From contig NZ_AUHU01000013.1 in NCBI RefSeq assembly GCF_000423345.1, forward strand, positions 61,773 through 125,772: a stretch of 64,000 nt of DNA, given 5' to 3'. Position numbers and translations under genes: made by a program. This DNA is from Marinimicrobium agarilyticum DSM 16975 (GTDB lineage Bacteria > Pseudomonadota > Gammaproteobacteria > Pseudomonadales > Cellvibrionaceae). Of the stretch, positions 27,955 through 36,883 are shown piece by piece (the first letter of the stretch is position 1; every line of letters starts with the position of its first letter). The notes under the pieces are model-generated. The model saw only the letters and a program-made list of their open reading frames with translations. It was not told the origin of the DNA and did not search any database.

Positions 27955-27983
27955 ATTGAAAAAAAGCAGTTTGACCCCATCAT
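27955..27983 (+). promoter_or_regulatory. Sigma-32 (heat-shock) promoter of the Hsp20 gene
   Basis: TTGAAA (27956-27961), 13 bases, then CCCCATCAT (27975-27983) closely matches the RpoH consensus CTTGAAA-N13/14-CCCCATnT. It predicts a start site near 27990 and a leader of about 60 bases ending in a strong AAAGGAGG ribosome-binding site before the ATG at 28049. Confidence 0.85.
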
Positions 27984-28048
27984 GAAAGTGTCAGACAGAG
28001 ATAGGCTCTGAATGATGACGGGCTTTTACATTCAAAGGAGGTGTTGTT

Positions 28049-28471
28049 ATGAATCTCGTACCACGCAATTCCTTGTTTGATTTTGACAATCTGCTTGATC
28101 ACTTCTGGACGCCGCAGTCTGGAGGGAACGATGTCAGCTCTTTCACTCCTCGGGTGGACATCGCGGAGAAGAAAGACCACTACGAACTAACGGCAGAGCT
28201 GCCGGGCGTGGACAAGAAAGATATCGACGTCACCCTGGACAACGGCTTGCTGACCATCAGCGCGGAGTCCCGGTTTGAAAACAAGGAAGAAAAAGAAGGG
28301 CGACTGATTCGTCAAGAACGGCGTTATGGCAAATTCGTCCGCAGCTTCAACCTGGGTGCCGATGTCAAAGACAAGGACATCAAGGCCGAATTCAAAAACG
28401 GCCTACTGACACTGACCGTCCCCAAGGCGGAAGAAAAAACGGCGCTAAGCAAGCGGATTGAAATTCACTGA
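28049..28471 (+). CDS. Small heat-shock protein, Hsp20/alpha-crystallin family
   Basis: ATP-independent holdase that binds unfolding proteins. The 140-residue protein has a short N-terminal arm (NLVPRNSLFDFDNLLDHFW), the alpha-crystallin domain from about residue 38 (PRVDIAEKKDHYELTAELPG) with the conserved GLLTI and A-x-x-x-GLLTLTVPKAE strands, and a C-terminal tail with IEIH. The strong sigma-32 promoter and AAAGGAGG site explain expression. It is convergent with the MFS gene, and its terminator overlaps that gene's 3' end. Confidence 0.94.
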   Translation: MNLVPRNSLFDFDNLLDHFWTPQSGGNDVSSFTPRVDIAEKKDHYELTAELPGVDKKDIDVTLDNGLLTISAESRFENKEEKEGRLIRQERRYGKFVRSFNLGADVKDKDIKAEFKNGLLTLTVPKAEEKTALSKRIEIH

Positions 28472-28489
28472 TCCATTCGTGGTTACCGT

Positions 28490-29914
28490 TTAACCCCTGA
28501 CTTGGCCGGGCTCCTCGCCCGGCTTTTTGTGTCCGCTCGAACCACGCAGCAACGACACCAGAGTCGCACTTGATAGAAACACCAGGGCCAGGATCATAGC
28601 CTGACCGAAAGTGTGCAATAGCGGCTCCGACAGTGTTTCATTCATTGGGCGATCACCCAGGTTCCAGTACACAAACAGGTTAACCAGGCTCATCCCGATC
28701 AGGTTGCCCACCACCCGTGCGAGGTTCAAGGTAGCCGCGGCAACGCCCACCTCCGAGGCATGCGCCGACTGCATCACCACGTGGTTGTTGGGGCTGGAGA
28801 AGCAACCGAAGCCCAGCCCGACGAGAAACAGCGCTGCAACAATAAAACCCGCGGGCGTCTCGGCACCCAGAGTGCTCAGTAACCCGTAGCCACAGAGCGT
28901 GCAAAAGCAGCCGACACTCGCCAGCCAGCGGGCCGGCAGGTAATCCGCCAGCTTACCCGCCAGCGGCGCGATACAGGCCATGGTCAGCGCCTGCACCAGC
29001 AGCACTTGCCCGGCATCGGCCGCACTGTAGCCCCGTACATACTGCAGATACAGGCTCAGCAGAAAACCCAGCGGGTAACTGCTGGCATACATGAACAACG
29101 CCGTGATCAGGGAAAAAGAAAACAGACGCGACTCTCGAAACATCTGCACGCGAATCAACGGCTGTTCTCGTCGGGCCTGTCGGCGAATAAACTGGTACAG
29201 CAAGACAAAAGAGAGCGCCAAGACCCCACTCTGCCACAGCCCCGGCAACCCCGTAAGCCCGATCACCAAGGCAATGGCCCAGGCCCCGAAATTGAGGGCA
29301 CCGCGCCAATCGAACCGGGTCTGTTTCTCTCCCCACCAATCACCGGGCACCCGCCAGGCGATCAGCGTCAGAACAACCACCACCAAGGGCAGCGGCATCA
29401 GAAACACAAAACGCCAGCCGAAGGCGTCGGTCACCCAACCACCGAGCGCAGGGGCGAGCGTCAACCCCAGGTAAACACAGGCGGCGTTAAGCCCCAGTGG
29501 CAGCCCGCGCCGCTCCGGTGGGAACACCGAAATCAACAGCGCCATACTGGTGGCGAACATCATGGCGGCGCCGGTGCCCTGAAAGAAACGCAGCACCAAA
29601 ACCACTTCAATGGAGGGCGCAAAGAACGCCAGGGCACTGGCGAGGGTATTGAGCCCGATGCCCCATCGAAAGACCCGCTTGCGCCCCAGGTTATCCGCGA
29701 GCTTGCCGGCGGGCAGCATAAAAATGATATTGGCGATCAACACCACCGTGGGCACCCAACTGACCAGCACGGCGCTGGCGTTGAGCTCTTCCGCCATAGT
29801 AGGCAGGGCGACATTGACCGACGCCATACCCAAAGGTGCGATAAAAGCCCCGAGGCATACAGCCACCAGTACCAGCCAGCGCGAAACCGGCTGAGCGGGT
29901 TGCGGGTCGTTCAC
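28490..29914 (-). CDS. MFS drug-resistance-type exporter (DHA2-like)
   Basis: A 474-residue inner-membrane carrier with about fourteen hydrophobic segments, which places it with the DHA2 (14-helix) multidrug exporters rather than the 12-helix DHA1 group. The loop 2-3 signature appears as GKLADNLGRKRVFRWG, and motif C-like sequence GTGAAMMFATSMALLISVFPPERRG follows TM4. No regulator is adjacent, so inducer and substrate are not predictable. The stop lies upstream of the Hsp20 terminator stem, so the last codons overlap that hairpin. Confidence 0.87.
   Translation of the reverse strand: MNDPQPAQPVSRWLVLVAVCLGAFIAPLGMASVNVALPTMAEELNASAVLVSWVPTVVLIANIIFMLPAGKLADNLGRKRVFRWGIGLNTLASALAFFAPSIEVVLVLRFFQGTGAAMMFATSMALLISVFPPERRGLPLGLNAACVYLGLTLAPALGGWVTDAFGWRFVFLMPLPLVVVVLTLIAWRVPGDWWGEKQTRFDWRGALNFGAWAIALVIGLTGLPGLWQSGVLALSFVLLYQFIRRQARREQPLIRVQMFRESRLFSFSLITALFMYASSYPLGFLLSLYLQYVRGYSAADAGQVLLVQALTMACIAPLAGKLADYLPARWLASVGCFCTLCGYGLLSTLGAETPAGFIVAALFLVGLGFGCFSSPNNHVVMQSAHASEVGVAAATLNLARVVGNLIGMSLVNLFVYWNLGDRPMNETLSEPLLHTFGQAMILALVFLSSATLVSLLRGSSGHKKPGEEPGQVRG
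28505..28528 (+). terminator. Terminator of the Hsp20 gene
   Basis: GCCGGGC, a five-base loop, GCCCGGC and TTTTT, 33 bases after the Hsp20 stop. It lies inside the final codons of the convergent MFS gene. Confidence 0.82.
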
Positions 29915-29929
29915 GAGCGACTCCTGGGT

Positions 29930-30448
29930 TTAGGAAGAGGCGTGGGAAAGCGTCCGGCCTTGCCAGACGAAATCGACGGGCCAGAGTTTTTGCCGGGACT
30001 TGTCATAGTCGGCCCACAGCTCGGCGTAGGTACGCCCGGATACCGGATGTTGGTGGCCAGGCGCAATTTCCGCCATGGGCCAAAGCACGAAAGCGTTTTT
30101 GGTCAACTCGCCCCGGGGCAGTTTTACCCCCGCCTCTTCGCCGACAAAATCGCCGTAGGTCAGAATGTCGATATCCAGCGTCCGCGAGCTGAACTTGGGG
30201 CCCGAGCGGCGACGGCCGTTATCATCCTCAATGCCCTTGAGCACATCAGACAGCCCGGCCACCGACAAGGTCGTATCAACCCCAACCACCAGATTAAAGA
30301 AGTGACTGCCATCAAAGCCCACGGCCTCGCTTTCGAAGACCGAGGAAATGGTCAGCTCCCCGAACTGCCCGGCGAGCGCGTCCAGCGCCGCCGAGATATG
30401 ACGATAACGGTCAATATTGCTGCCCAGACTGAGGTACACCTCGGTCAT
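29930..30448 (-). CDS. folK: HPPK: 2-amino-4-hydroxy-6-hydroxymethyldihydropteridine diphosphokinase
   Basis: Transfers pyrophosphate from ATP to hydroxymethyl-dihydropterin in folate synthesis. The 172-residue protein opens VYLSLGSNIDRYRH, has the substrate-binding FNLVVGVDTTLS and the catalytic GPKFSSRTLDIDILTYGD segment. Its ATG overlaps the folB stop (ATGA), so FolB, which makes the HPPK substrate, and FolK are translated as a pair. Confidence 0.94.
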   Translation of the reverse strand: MTEVYLSLGSNIDRYRHISAALDALAGQFGELTISSVFESEAVGFDGSHFFNLVVGVDTTLSVAGLSDVLKGIEDDNGRRRSGPKFSSRTLDIDILTYGDFVGEEAGVKLPRGELTKNAFVLWPMAEIAPGHQHPVSGRTYAELWADYDKSRQKLWPVDFVWQGRTLSHASS

Positions 30449-30804
30449 GCCGGTTTTTCTCCCCGTTCAATGATCAGGCCCACATCCCGCGCGCCACGCA
30501 ATGCGCCGGGCTTGCTCAAGCGCAGACGCACCCAGGCGACGCCGAATTCGTTGCGCACGATAGTGGCGACCTCCTCCGCCAGGGCCTCCACCAGTTGCGC
30601 GTCGCGGTTCTCCAGGTAAGCGATCAAGCGTTTGGAGACCGCCTTGTAGTTTAGCGCGTATTGGATGTCATCCGTTTGCGCCGCCTTGCGGATGTCTGAG
30701 GCCATCTCCAGATCCAGGCTGATGGTCTGGCGCACTTCCCGCTCCCAATCGTAGATGCCAATAATGGTATCCACGCGCAAGTCTCGAATATAAACAATAT
30801 CCAT
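30445..30804 (-). CDS. folB: Dihydroneopterin aldolase
   Basis: Cleaves 7,8-dihydroneopterin to hydroxymethyl-dihydropterin and glycolaldehyde, the step before FolK. The 119-residue protein starts with IVYIRDLRVDTIIGIYDWE, typical of FolB, and ends with RLRLSKPGALRGARDVGLIIER, where the conserved Lys-Pro-x-Ala segment lies. It starts nine bases after the tsaD stop, so tsaD-folB-folK is one minus-strand operon. Confidence 0.94.
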   Translation of the reverse strand: MDIVYIRDLRVDTIIGIYDWEREVRQTISLDLEMASDIRKAAQTDDIQYALNYKAVSKRLIAYLENRDAQLVEALAEEVATIVRNEFGVAWVRLRLSKPGALRGARDVGLIIERGEKPA

Positions 30805-30813
30805 TCAATTTCC

Positions 30814-31854
30814 TCAGTCTCGGAGGCTCAAAGGTGGCAGCTCGTCCAAAGGCCAGCGGGCGCGTACCGTCACCGCCGTTGAATCCGACTGCCCGGCCAG
30901 CAGACGCTGGCAGCCAGCGTAGGCGATCATGGCACCGTTGTCGGTACAGAACTCATGGCGAGCGTAAAACACCCGGGCCCCGATTTTGGCCAGTGACGTT
31001 TCCAGCTCTTCCCGCAAACGGGTGTTGGCGGAAACGCCACCGGCAATAATCAGGGTTTTCTGCCCCGTCTGCTCCAGGGCTCGCCGACACTTGATCGCCA
31101 GGGTACTGACCACGGCCTCCTGAAAGGCGTGGGCGATATCGGCGCAGGTCTGGTCGTCCGGCAAGCCATCGGCCTGAGCGTGCTCGGCCACCGTGTTGAG
31201 CGTATAGGTTTTCAGTCCGCTGAAACTGAAGTCCAGGCCCGGCCGGTCCACCATGGGCCGGGGAAAGGTAAATCGCCCCGGCCGGCCCCGCTCGGCGAGC
31301 TTGGCAATATGGGGGCCGCCCGGATAGTCCAGGTCCAGCATTTTCGCGGCCTTGTCGAACGCCTCGCCGGCGGCGTCGTCGAGCGACTCCCCCAGCAACT
31401 GGTATTCGCCAATGCCCTGTACCTGTACGAGCTGGGTGTGCCCTCCGGACACCAGCAGGGCAATAAAAGGAAAGGCGGGCGGCTCATCCTCAAGCATGGG
31501 GGCGAGCAGGTGTCCCTCCATATGATGCACGCCCAGCGCCGGTATACCCCAGCCGTAGGCCAATGCGCTGCCCACCGAGGCCCCCACCATCAGGGCACCA
31601 ATCAGGCCCGGCCCCGCCGTGTAGGCAATCGCATCAATCTCATCAGCCGACGTCTTCGCCTCGGCCATGACCTGCCGGATCAAGGGCAGGAGCTTGCGCA
31701 GGTGGTCCCGGGAGGCCAGCTCCGGCACCACACCACCGTAATCCGCATGCAGCTCAATCTGGCTGAACAGCGCATGGCTCAACAGCCCGTGTTCGCTGTC
31801 GTACAGCGCCAGGCCGGTTTCATCGCAGGAAGTTTCTATACCCAGTACTCGCAT
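30814..31854 (-). CDS. tsaD: tRNA N6-adenosine threonylcarbamoyltransferase TsaD
   Basis: Catalytic subunit, with TsaB and TsaE, that transfers threonylcarbamoyl to A37 of ANN-decoding tRNAs. The 346-residue protein begins [14 protein letters not shown], and the metal-binding H111 and H115 lie in HHMEGHL, at the same positions as in E. coli. The frame opens at 31872, but ATG 31854 gives the universal start. It is divergent from rpsU, the arrangement seen throughout the gammaproteobacteria. Confidence 0.96.
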   Translation of the reverse strand: MRVLGIETSCDETGLALYDSEHGLLSHALFSQIELHADYGGVVPELASRDHLRKLLPLIRQVMAEAKTSADEIDAIAYTAGPGLIGALMVGASVGSALAYGWGIPALGVHHMEGHLLAPMLEDEPPAFPFIALLVSGGHTQLVQVQGIGEYQLLGESLDDAAGEAFDKAAKMLDLDYPGGPHIAKLAERGRPGRFTFPRPMVDRPGLDFSFSGLKTYTLNTVAEHAQADGLPDDQTCADIAHAFQEAVVSTLAIKCRRALEQTGQKTLIIAGGVSANTRLREELETSLAKIGARVFYARHEFCTDNGAMIAYAGCQRLLAGQSDSTAVTVRARWPLDELPPLSLRD

Positions 31855-31925
31855 AGGGTTTCGCTCTGACACCGCAGGGTGAAAAATGAGGGCGTATGAT
31901 ATAGAGCCGGAAGCCCAAGAACCAG

Positions 31926-31954
31926 TTGCAGCACAGCGGATAAGTGGTTAGAAT
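31926..31954 (+). promoter_or_regulatory. Sigma-70 promoter of the rpsU-yqeY-dnaG-rpoD operon
   Basis: TTGCAG (-35), exactly 17 bases, TAGAAT (-10, 31949-31954). The start site would be near 31961, giving a leader of about 65 bases before rpsU. Confidence 0.7.
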
Positions 31955-32025
31955 CCACGGCCCTCGGATCCCGAAGCCCAAAAACAGGCGGTTTCGGGGT
32001 GAATTAATTGAGCAAAGGTAACAGC

Positions 32026-32241
32026 ATGCCTTCAGTAAAGATCAAAGACAACGAGCCTTTTGACGTAGCATTGCGTCGTTTTAAGCGCTCCTGTGAGAAG
32101 GCCGGCATCCTGGCCGAAGTTCGCAGCCGCGAAGCCTATGAGAAGCCCACAGCGGTACGTAAGCGCAAGGCCGCTGCCGCCGTTAAGCGGCACGCCAAGA
32201 AAGTCCAGCGGGAAAACCGCAAGTTCCAGCGCCTGTACTAA
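32026..32241 (+). CDS. rpsU: 30S ribosomal protein S21
   Basis: Small-subunit protein of 71 residues, the standard length, starting [20 protein letters not shown] after the initiator and ending in the basic [10 protein letters not shown] tail. The frame begins at 32008, but the family start MPSVK is at 32026. First gene of the macromolecular-synthesis operon, preceded by a good sigma-70 promoter. Confidence 0.97.
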   Translation: MPSVKIKDNEPFDVALRRFKRSCEKAGILAEVRSREAYEKPTAVRKRKAAAAVKRHAKKVQRENRKFQRLY

Positions 32242-32295
32242 GACGGGCCTGAACGGGCCGGCCTGACAAGCGTCAGGACCTACCGGCTGGACTTA

Positions 32296-32335
32296 GGCCC
32301 GGATGCCTCGCACCGGGCCCGCGCTCTCAGAGCGC
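32296..32335 (+). other. Intercistronic hairpins between rpsU and yqeY
   Basis: GGCCCGG (32296-32302) pairs with CCGGGCC (32313-32319), followed directly by a second compact hairpin GCGCTCTcAGAGCGC (32321-32335). No T tract follows, so this is more likely an RNA-processing or partial-attenuation structure than a full terminator. E. coli has a terminator and a processing site in this operon. Confidence 0.35.
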
Positions 32336-32367
32336 ACGCTTACCACAAGACAATTAGGGAAACGCTG

Positions 32368-32820
32368 ATGCCAGCTTCAGAGCTTCAAACACGCATCAAC
32401 GACGCCTTGAAAACCGCCATGCGGGCCAGAGAAAAGGCCCGCGTGGCTGTTTTGCGTCTGGTAACCGCCGAATTCAAACGCATAGAGGTCGATGAACGCA
32501 TCGAGCTCGACGATGCCCGCGTGCTCGCCGTTCTGGATAAGATGGTCAAGCAGCGGCGCGATTCCGAGAAGCAGTATCTCGATGCGGGCCGGCAAGAGCT
32601 GGCGGATCAGGAGCGGTTCGAAATCGACACCATCCAGGAATTTCTGCCCCAGCCGCTCTCCGATGCCGAACTGGACCAGTTGGTGGCTGACGCCATCAGC
32701 CAGAGCGGCGCCGAGAGCATGAAAGACATGGGCAAGGTCATGGGCATTTTGAAGCCTCAAGTCCAGGGCCGGGCAGACATGGCGGATGTGAGCAAGCGGT
32801 TGAAGGCTCGGTTGGGGTAA
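32368..32820 (+). CDS. yqeY: GatB/YqeY domain protein
   Basis: A 150-residue protein made entirely of the GatB/YqeY tRNA-binding-type domain: LQTRINDALKTAMRAREK near the start, then VDKMVKQRRDS-like helices and the C-terminal three-helix part with DMGKVMGILKPQVQGRADM. Its function is unproven; homology to the tail of amidotransferase GatB suggests tRNA contact. Placement between rpsU and dnaG is usual in pseudomonads and relatives. Confidence 0.9.
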   Translation: MPASELQTRINDALKTAMRAREKARVAVLRLVTAEFKRIEVDERIELDDARVLAVLDKMVKQRRDSEKQYLDAGRQELADQERFEIDTIQEFLPQPLSDAELDQLVADAISQSGAESMKDMGKVMGILKPQVQGRADMADVSKRLKARLG

Positions 32821-32835
32821 CTCCAAGGCCCAGAA

Positions 32836-32868
32836 TTGGCGGATGCGCTGCGCTTATTCGCCCTACGG
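32836..32868 (+). repeat. REP-like unit, GGCGGATGCGC type
   Basis: A single unit in the yqeY/dnaG gap opening TTGGCGGATGCGCTGCGCT and ending TTCGCCCTACGG. This is a widespread REP-type palindromic sequence. A diverged inverse copy occurs at 37091-37123. Confidence 0.65.
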
Positions 32869-32927
32869 CTAACTTGGCTTCTATATTTCCATACGCGCCT
32901 CCCGCTTCCCCGCTACAATAAGGCTCT

Positions 32928-34889
32928 ATGGCCGGACTGATTCCACAAAGCTTTATTGACGAGCTCCTCGACCGGGTTGATCTGGTTGAGGTGGTCGATC
33001 ATCGCGTAAAACTCAAGAAAACCGGGAAAAACTACAGCGCCTGCTGCCCTTTCCACGACGAAAAGACCCCCTCGTTCACCGTCAGCCCGGACAAACAGTT
33101 CTATTACTGCTTTGGCTGCGGTGCCAGCGGCAACGCCGTGGGCTTCCTGATGGACTACGAGCGGCAGGGCTTTCCGGAGGCCGTGGAGCAACTCGCCCAC
33201 CACGTGGGCCTGGATGTTCCCCGCGAAGAACAGAGCCCGGAACAGAAAGAGCGCGCCCAGGCGCGCAAGAGCATCTACAGCCTGCTGGAGCAGGCCGATC
33301 GCTATTACCGCCTGCAATTACGCCAGCACCCCAAGCGCCAGGAAGCAGTCGACTACCTCAAGCGACGCGGCCTGGACGGGCATATCGCCCGCGATTACGG
33401 CCTGGGTTTCGCCCCACCGGGCTGGGACAACCTGCTCAAGACCCTGGGCATCGGCGAGGAAGAGCGCAACCTGCTCACCGAAGGCGGCATGCTCATCCAC
33501 CAGCCGGAGCAGAACAAGCGCTATGACCGTTTCCGCCATCGGATCATGTTTCCCATCCGGGATCTGCGCGGGCGGGTGATCGGCTTTGGCGGTCGGGTAC
33601 TGGGGGATGACAAACCCAAGTACCTGAACTCCCCGGAAACCCCCGTCTTCCACAAGGGCCGGGAGCTGTACGGATTGTACGAGGCGCGCCTGGCCCACCG
33701 AGACCTGCCGCGCCTGCTCGTGGTTGAAGGCTATATGGACGTGGTCGCCCTGGCCCAATTCGGTATTCGCTACGGCGTCGCGACCCTGGGCACCGCCTGC
33801 GGCGAAGACCACCTGGCCCTGGCCTTCCGGCACACCCGAGAGGTGGTCTTCTGCTTCGATGGGGACCAGGCCGGGCGCACCGCCGCCGAACGGGCACTCG
33901 CCGCCGCGCTACCGGTGATGGAGGACGGGCGCCAGGTCAAATTCCTGTTCCTGCCCGAAGGCGAGGACCCCGACACCCTCGTGCGCCAGGTGGGGCAGGA
34001 AAAATTCATCAACATGGTGAACATGGCCGTTCCCCTGGAAGACTTCCTGTTCGACGCTCTGAGCCGGGACCTCAACCCCTCCAGCCTGGAGGGCCGTGCC
34101 CTGCTGAGCAAACGGGTCGCACCGCTGCTGGACAAGCTGCCGCGAGGCGTATTCCGGGAGTTGATGTTCGACAGCCTGGCCCAGCGCACCGGTCTGAACC
34201 GGGCCACTCTGATGGAGCTGGTGAGCGAGCCGGTGGTTCTCAAGCCAGAAACCCCGGCACGCGAACCCGCCCCCAACCGACCGGCCGTCGACGAGCGAGC
34301 ACCGCCACCGGAGTACCAGGAGCCTCCGCCCGCGGACTGGCCGCCCTCCTATACCGAGGAGCCGCCACCCGCCGCCGAAGCTGCGCCGCCCGTGCTGCCG
34401 GCAAAGCGCTACCTGATGCCACCGGCCCGCAAAGCCATCGGCCTGATACTGGCCAACCCCGGCCTGGCCTCGGAAGAGCCCCCGGAGTTTTGGCTCGAGC
34501 GCCCGGAACCGGAGTTGCGAACCCTGGGCGAGCTGCTAAAGTTGCTGCGGGAGCGGTCGCACTACCAGCTGCCCCACATCATTGGCCACTGGCGCGCCGT
34601 GCACGGCGCCCGCAGCGCGGAGCACCTGGCGGGCATCGCCGGACAGGACCTGCTGGTCGCCGCCGGGGCCCATGGCGCCGCCAGGGCGGCAAAACCCGCG
34701 CGGGCGGACTACGACACCCGAGCGGCCTTCTGCGATTGCCTCAAAAGCATTCACCGGCAGCTGGCCCAATTACAAAAAACCGAAGCGCTCAGCCAACTGC
34801 GGCAAAAAAGCAGCGATTTTGCGGGAATGAGCCGCGAAGAGCGTGAAGCACTGGTTAAAGCGGCATTGGCGCACAAAACACCCCACTAA
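32928..34889 (+). CDS. dnaG: DNA primase
   Basis: Synthesises RNA primers at the replication fork with DnaB. The 653-residue protein has the N-terminal CHC2 zinc finger (CPFHDEKTPSF and CFGCGASG), the RNA-polymerase core with Toprim motifs VVEGYMDVVAL and FCFDGDQAGRTAA, and a C-terminal DnaB-binding domain. A Pro/Glu/Ala-rich linker of about 50 residues (around 440-490) separates core and C-terminal domain. Central gene of the rpsU-dnaG-rpoD operon. Confidence 0.97.
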   Translation: MAGLIPQSFIDELLDRVDLVEVVDHRVKLKKTGKNYSACCPFHDEKTPSFTVSPDKQFYYCFGCGASGNAVGFLMDYERQGFPEAVEQLAHHVGLDVPREEQSPEQKERAQARKSIYSLLEQADRYYRLQLRQHPKRQEAVDYLKRRGLDGHIARDYGLGFAPPGWDNLLKTLGIGEEERNLLTEGGMLIHQPEQNKRYDRFRHRIMFPIRDLRGRVIGFGGRVLGDDKPKYLNSPETPVFHKGRELYGLYEARLAHRDLPRLLVVEGYMDVVALAQFGIRYGVATLGTACGEDHLALAFRHTREVVFCFDGDQAGRTAAERALAAALPVMEDGRQVKFLFLPEGEDPDTLVRQVGQEKFINMVNMAVPLEDFLFDALSRDLNPSSLEGRALLSKRVAPLLDKLPRGVFRELMFDSLAQRTGLNRATLMELVSEPVVLKPETPAREPAPNRPAVDERAPPPEYQEPPPADWPPSYTEEPPPAAEAAPPVLPAKRYLMPPARKAIGLILANPGLASEEPPEFWLERPEPELRTLGELLKLLRERSHYQLPHIIGHWRAVHGARSAEHLAGIAGQDLLVAAGAHGAARAAKPARADYDTRAAFCDCLKSIHRQLAQLQKTEALSQLRQKSSDFAGMSREEREALVKAALAHKTPH

Positions 34890-34936
34890 AAGGGATTCAG
34901 GCGTTGATTTTATGGAATCAAGCCCAATAAATGCGA

Positions 34937-34942
34937 TATAAT
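34937..34942 (+). promoter_or_regulatory. -10 element of a possible internal rpoD promoter
   Basis: A perfect TATAAT lies 45 bases before the rpoD ATG, but the correctly spaced -35 region (GGAATC) is poor. An inverted repeat TTGATT-N6-AATCAA (34904-34921) lies just upstream. E. coli rpoD likewise has its own promoters after dnaG. Confidence 0.4.
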
Positions 34943-34986
34943 CCCGCGCTTTTCTTCTCCACCTCCAGGTTCTTACAGGGTCCCGA

Positions 34987-36852
34987 ATGGCAGATAACGC
35001 TCAACAGCAGCAACAATCCCGCATTAAAGAGCTGATCGCCCGCGGCAAAGAGCAGGGCTATCTCACTTATGCCGAGGTGAACGACCATCTTCCGGAGGAC
35101 ATTTCCGATCCGGATCAGGTGGAAGACATCATTCAGATGATCAACGACATGGGCATTCGTGTCTATGAGATCGCTCCGGATGCCGACACCCTGCTGATGA
35201 CCGACGGGGACGCCTCCGCCGACGAAATCGCAGCGGCCGAAGCAGCCGCGGCCCTGGCAGCGGTGGAAACCGAGGCCGGCCGCACCACCGACCCGGTGCG
35301 CATGTACATGCGCGAAATGGGGACCGTGGAACTGCTGACCCGCGAAGGCGAAATCGCCATCGCCAAGCGCATCGAAGAAGGCGTGCGAGAGCTGATGTCC
35401 GCCCTGGCCTACTGGCCCGGCTCGGCCCAGCGCATCCTCGACGAATACAGGCAGGTGCAGGAAGAAGACCGCCGCCTGGCGGACGTGATCATCGGCTGGC
35501 TCGACCCGGCGGACGAAATCCCCTCGGTCACCGCCACCTCGTCCAACACATCGTCAGCCGCCAACAAGAAGGACAAAAAAGACGACGATGACAACGACGA
35601 CGATAACAACAACAGCGACGAAGAAGAGGAAAGCACTTCCGGCGTAGACCCGGAGGAGGCCCGCGTCCGCTTCGACGCCCTGGCCAAACAGCTGGCCAAA
35701 GCCGAGAAGACCGTCAGCAAGCACGGTCGCGAAAGCAAACAGGCGCAGAAAGAACTGGCCGAGCTGGGAGAGCTGTTCAAGTTCTTCAAACTGCCGCCAC
35801 GCCAGTTCGATCCGATTTACGCCCAGGCCCGCATCGTGTTGGACCTGGTCCGCCGCGAAGAGCGCGCTATTATGCGGATGGTCGTGCGCGAGTCCCGCAT
35901 GCCGCGCAAAACCTTCATGCGCGAGTTCCCGGGCAACGAGACCAACGAAGACTGGATTCCCAGCGTCATCAAGAAAAAGCGTGACTATTCGGACGCCCTC
36001 AAGTCCGTGGAATCCGAGATTGCCCGGGCCCAGCGTAAACTGGCGCAACTGGAAGCAGAAAGCGGCCTGAGCCTGGCCCAGATCAAAGAGATCAACCGCC
36101 GCATGTCCATCGGCGAAGCCCGCGCGCGCCGCGCCAAAAAGGAAATGGTGGAAGCCAACCTGCGCCTGGTGATCTCGATCGCGAAAAAGTACACCAACCG
36201 CGGCCTGCAGTTCCTGGACCTGATCCAGGAAGGCAACATCGGCCTGATGAAAGCCGTCGACAAGTTTGAATACCGCCGCGGCTACAAGTTCTCGACCTAC
36301 GCCACCTGGTGGATCCGGCAGGCCATCACCCGCTCGATCGCCGACCAGGCCCGCACCATCCGGATTCCGGTGCACATGATCGAGACCATCAACAAGCTCA
36401 ACCGCGTCTCCCGCCAGATGCTTCAGGAAATGGGCCGCGAGCCCACCCCGGAAGAACTGGGCGAGCGCATGGAAATGCCGGAAGACAAGGTTCGCAAGGT
36501 GCTGAAAATCGCCAAAGAGCCGATCTCCATGGAAACCCCGATCGGGGACGACGAAGACTCGCATCTGGGCGATTTCATCGAGGACAACACCATTGTCTCC
36601 CCGGTCGACTCCGCCACCACCGAGGGCCTGACCGAGGCGACTCGCGAGGTGCTGGCCGGCCTGACGGCACGGGAAGCGAAGGTATTGCGCATGCGTTTCG
36701 GTATCGATATGAACACGGACCATACGCTGGAAGAGGTGGGCAAGCAGTTTGACGTCACGCGCGAGCGTATCCGCCAGATCGAAGCCAAGGCCCTACGCAA
36801 ACTCCGCCACCCGTCCCGCTCAGACCACCTGCGCAGCTTCCTGGACGAATAA
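34987..36852 (+). CDS. rpoD: RNA polymerase sigma factor RpoD (sigma-70)
   Basis: Primary sigma factor, 621 residues. Region 1.1 occupies about residues 1-80, region 1.2 starts at [16 protein letters not shown], and the non-conserved region carries a highly acidic Asp/Asn/Glu run at about residues 196-220. Region 2 holds [20 protein letters not shown] and [14 protein letters not shown] (the -10 readers); region 4.2 holds [20 protein letters not shown] (the -35 helix-turn-helix). A palindromic element with unrelated arms begins 31 bases after the stop. Confidence 0.98.
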   Translation: MADNAQQQQQSRIKELIARGKEQGYLTYAEVNDHLPEDISDPDQVEDIIQMINDMGIRVYEIAPDADTLLMTDGDASADEIAAAEAAAALAAVETEAGRTTDPVRMYMREMGTVELLTREGEIAIAKRIEEGVRELMSALAYWPGSAQRILDEYRQVQEEDRRLADVIIGWLDPADEIPSVTATSSNTSSAANKKDKKDDDDNDDDNNNSDEEEESTSGVDPEEARVRFDALAKQLAKAEKTVSKHGRESKQAQKELAELGELFKFFKLPPRQFDPIYAQARIVLDLVRREERAIMRMVVRESRMPRKTFMREFPGNETNEDWIPSVIKKKRDYSDALKSVESEIARAQRKLAQLEAESGLSLAQIKEINRRMSIGEARARRAKKEMVEANLRLVISIAKKYTNRGLQFLDLIQEGNIGLMKAVDKFEYRRGYKFSTYATWWIRQAITRSIADQARTIRIPVHMIETINKLNRVSRQMLQEMGREPTPEELGERMEMPEDKVRKVLKIAKEPISMETPIGDDEDSHLGDFIEDNTIVSPVDSATTEGLTEATREVLAGLTAREAKVLRMRFGIDMNTDHTLEEVGKQFDVTRERIRQIEAKALRKLRHPSRSDHLRSFLDE

Positions 36853-36883
36853 CCGTCTGTCTTGTGAGTTGCTGGAAAGACCG

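Noticed and set aside
29006..30619. 537-codon plus-strand frame across the MFS gene and folK
   Set aside because: Runs antisense through two well-recognised genes and is rich in Gln, His and Arg with no motif, typical of antisense frames in high-GC DNA.
34904..34909. TTGATT as the -35 of an rpoD promoter
   Set aside because: It is 27 bases from the TATAAT at 34937, too far for sigma-70; it is better explained as one arm of a small inverted repeat.
35554..36723. 389-codon minus-strand frame opposite rpoD
   Set aside because: Antisense to the sigma-70 gene; the apparent Val/Phe-rich stretch is the complement of the acidic run.
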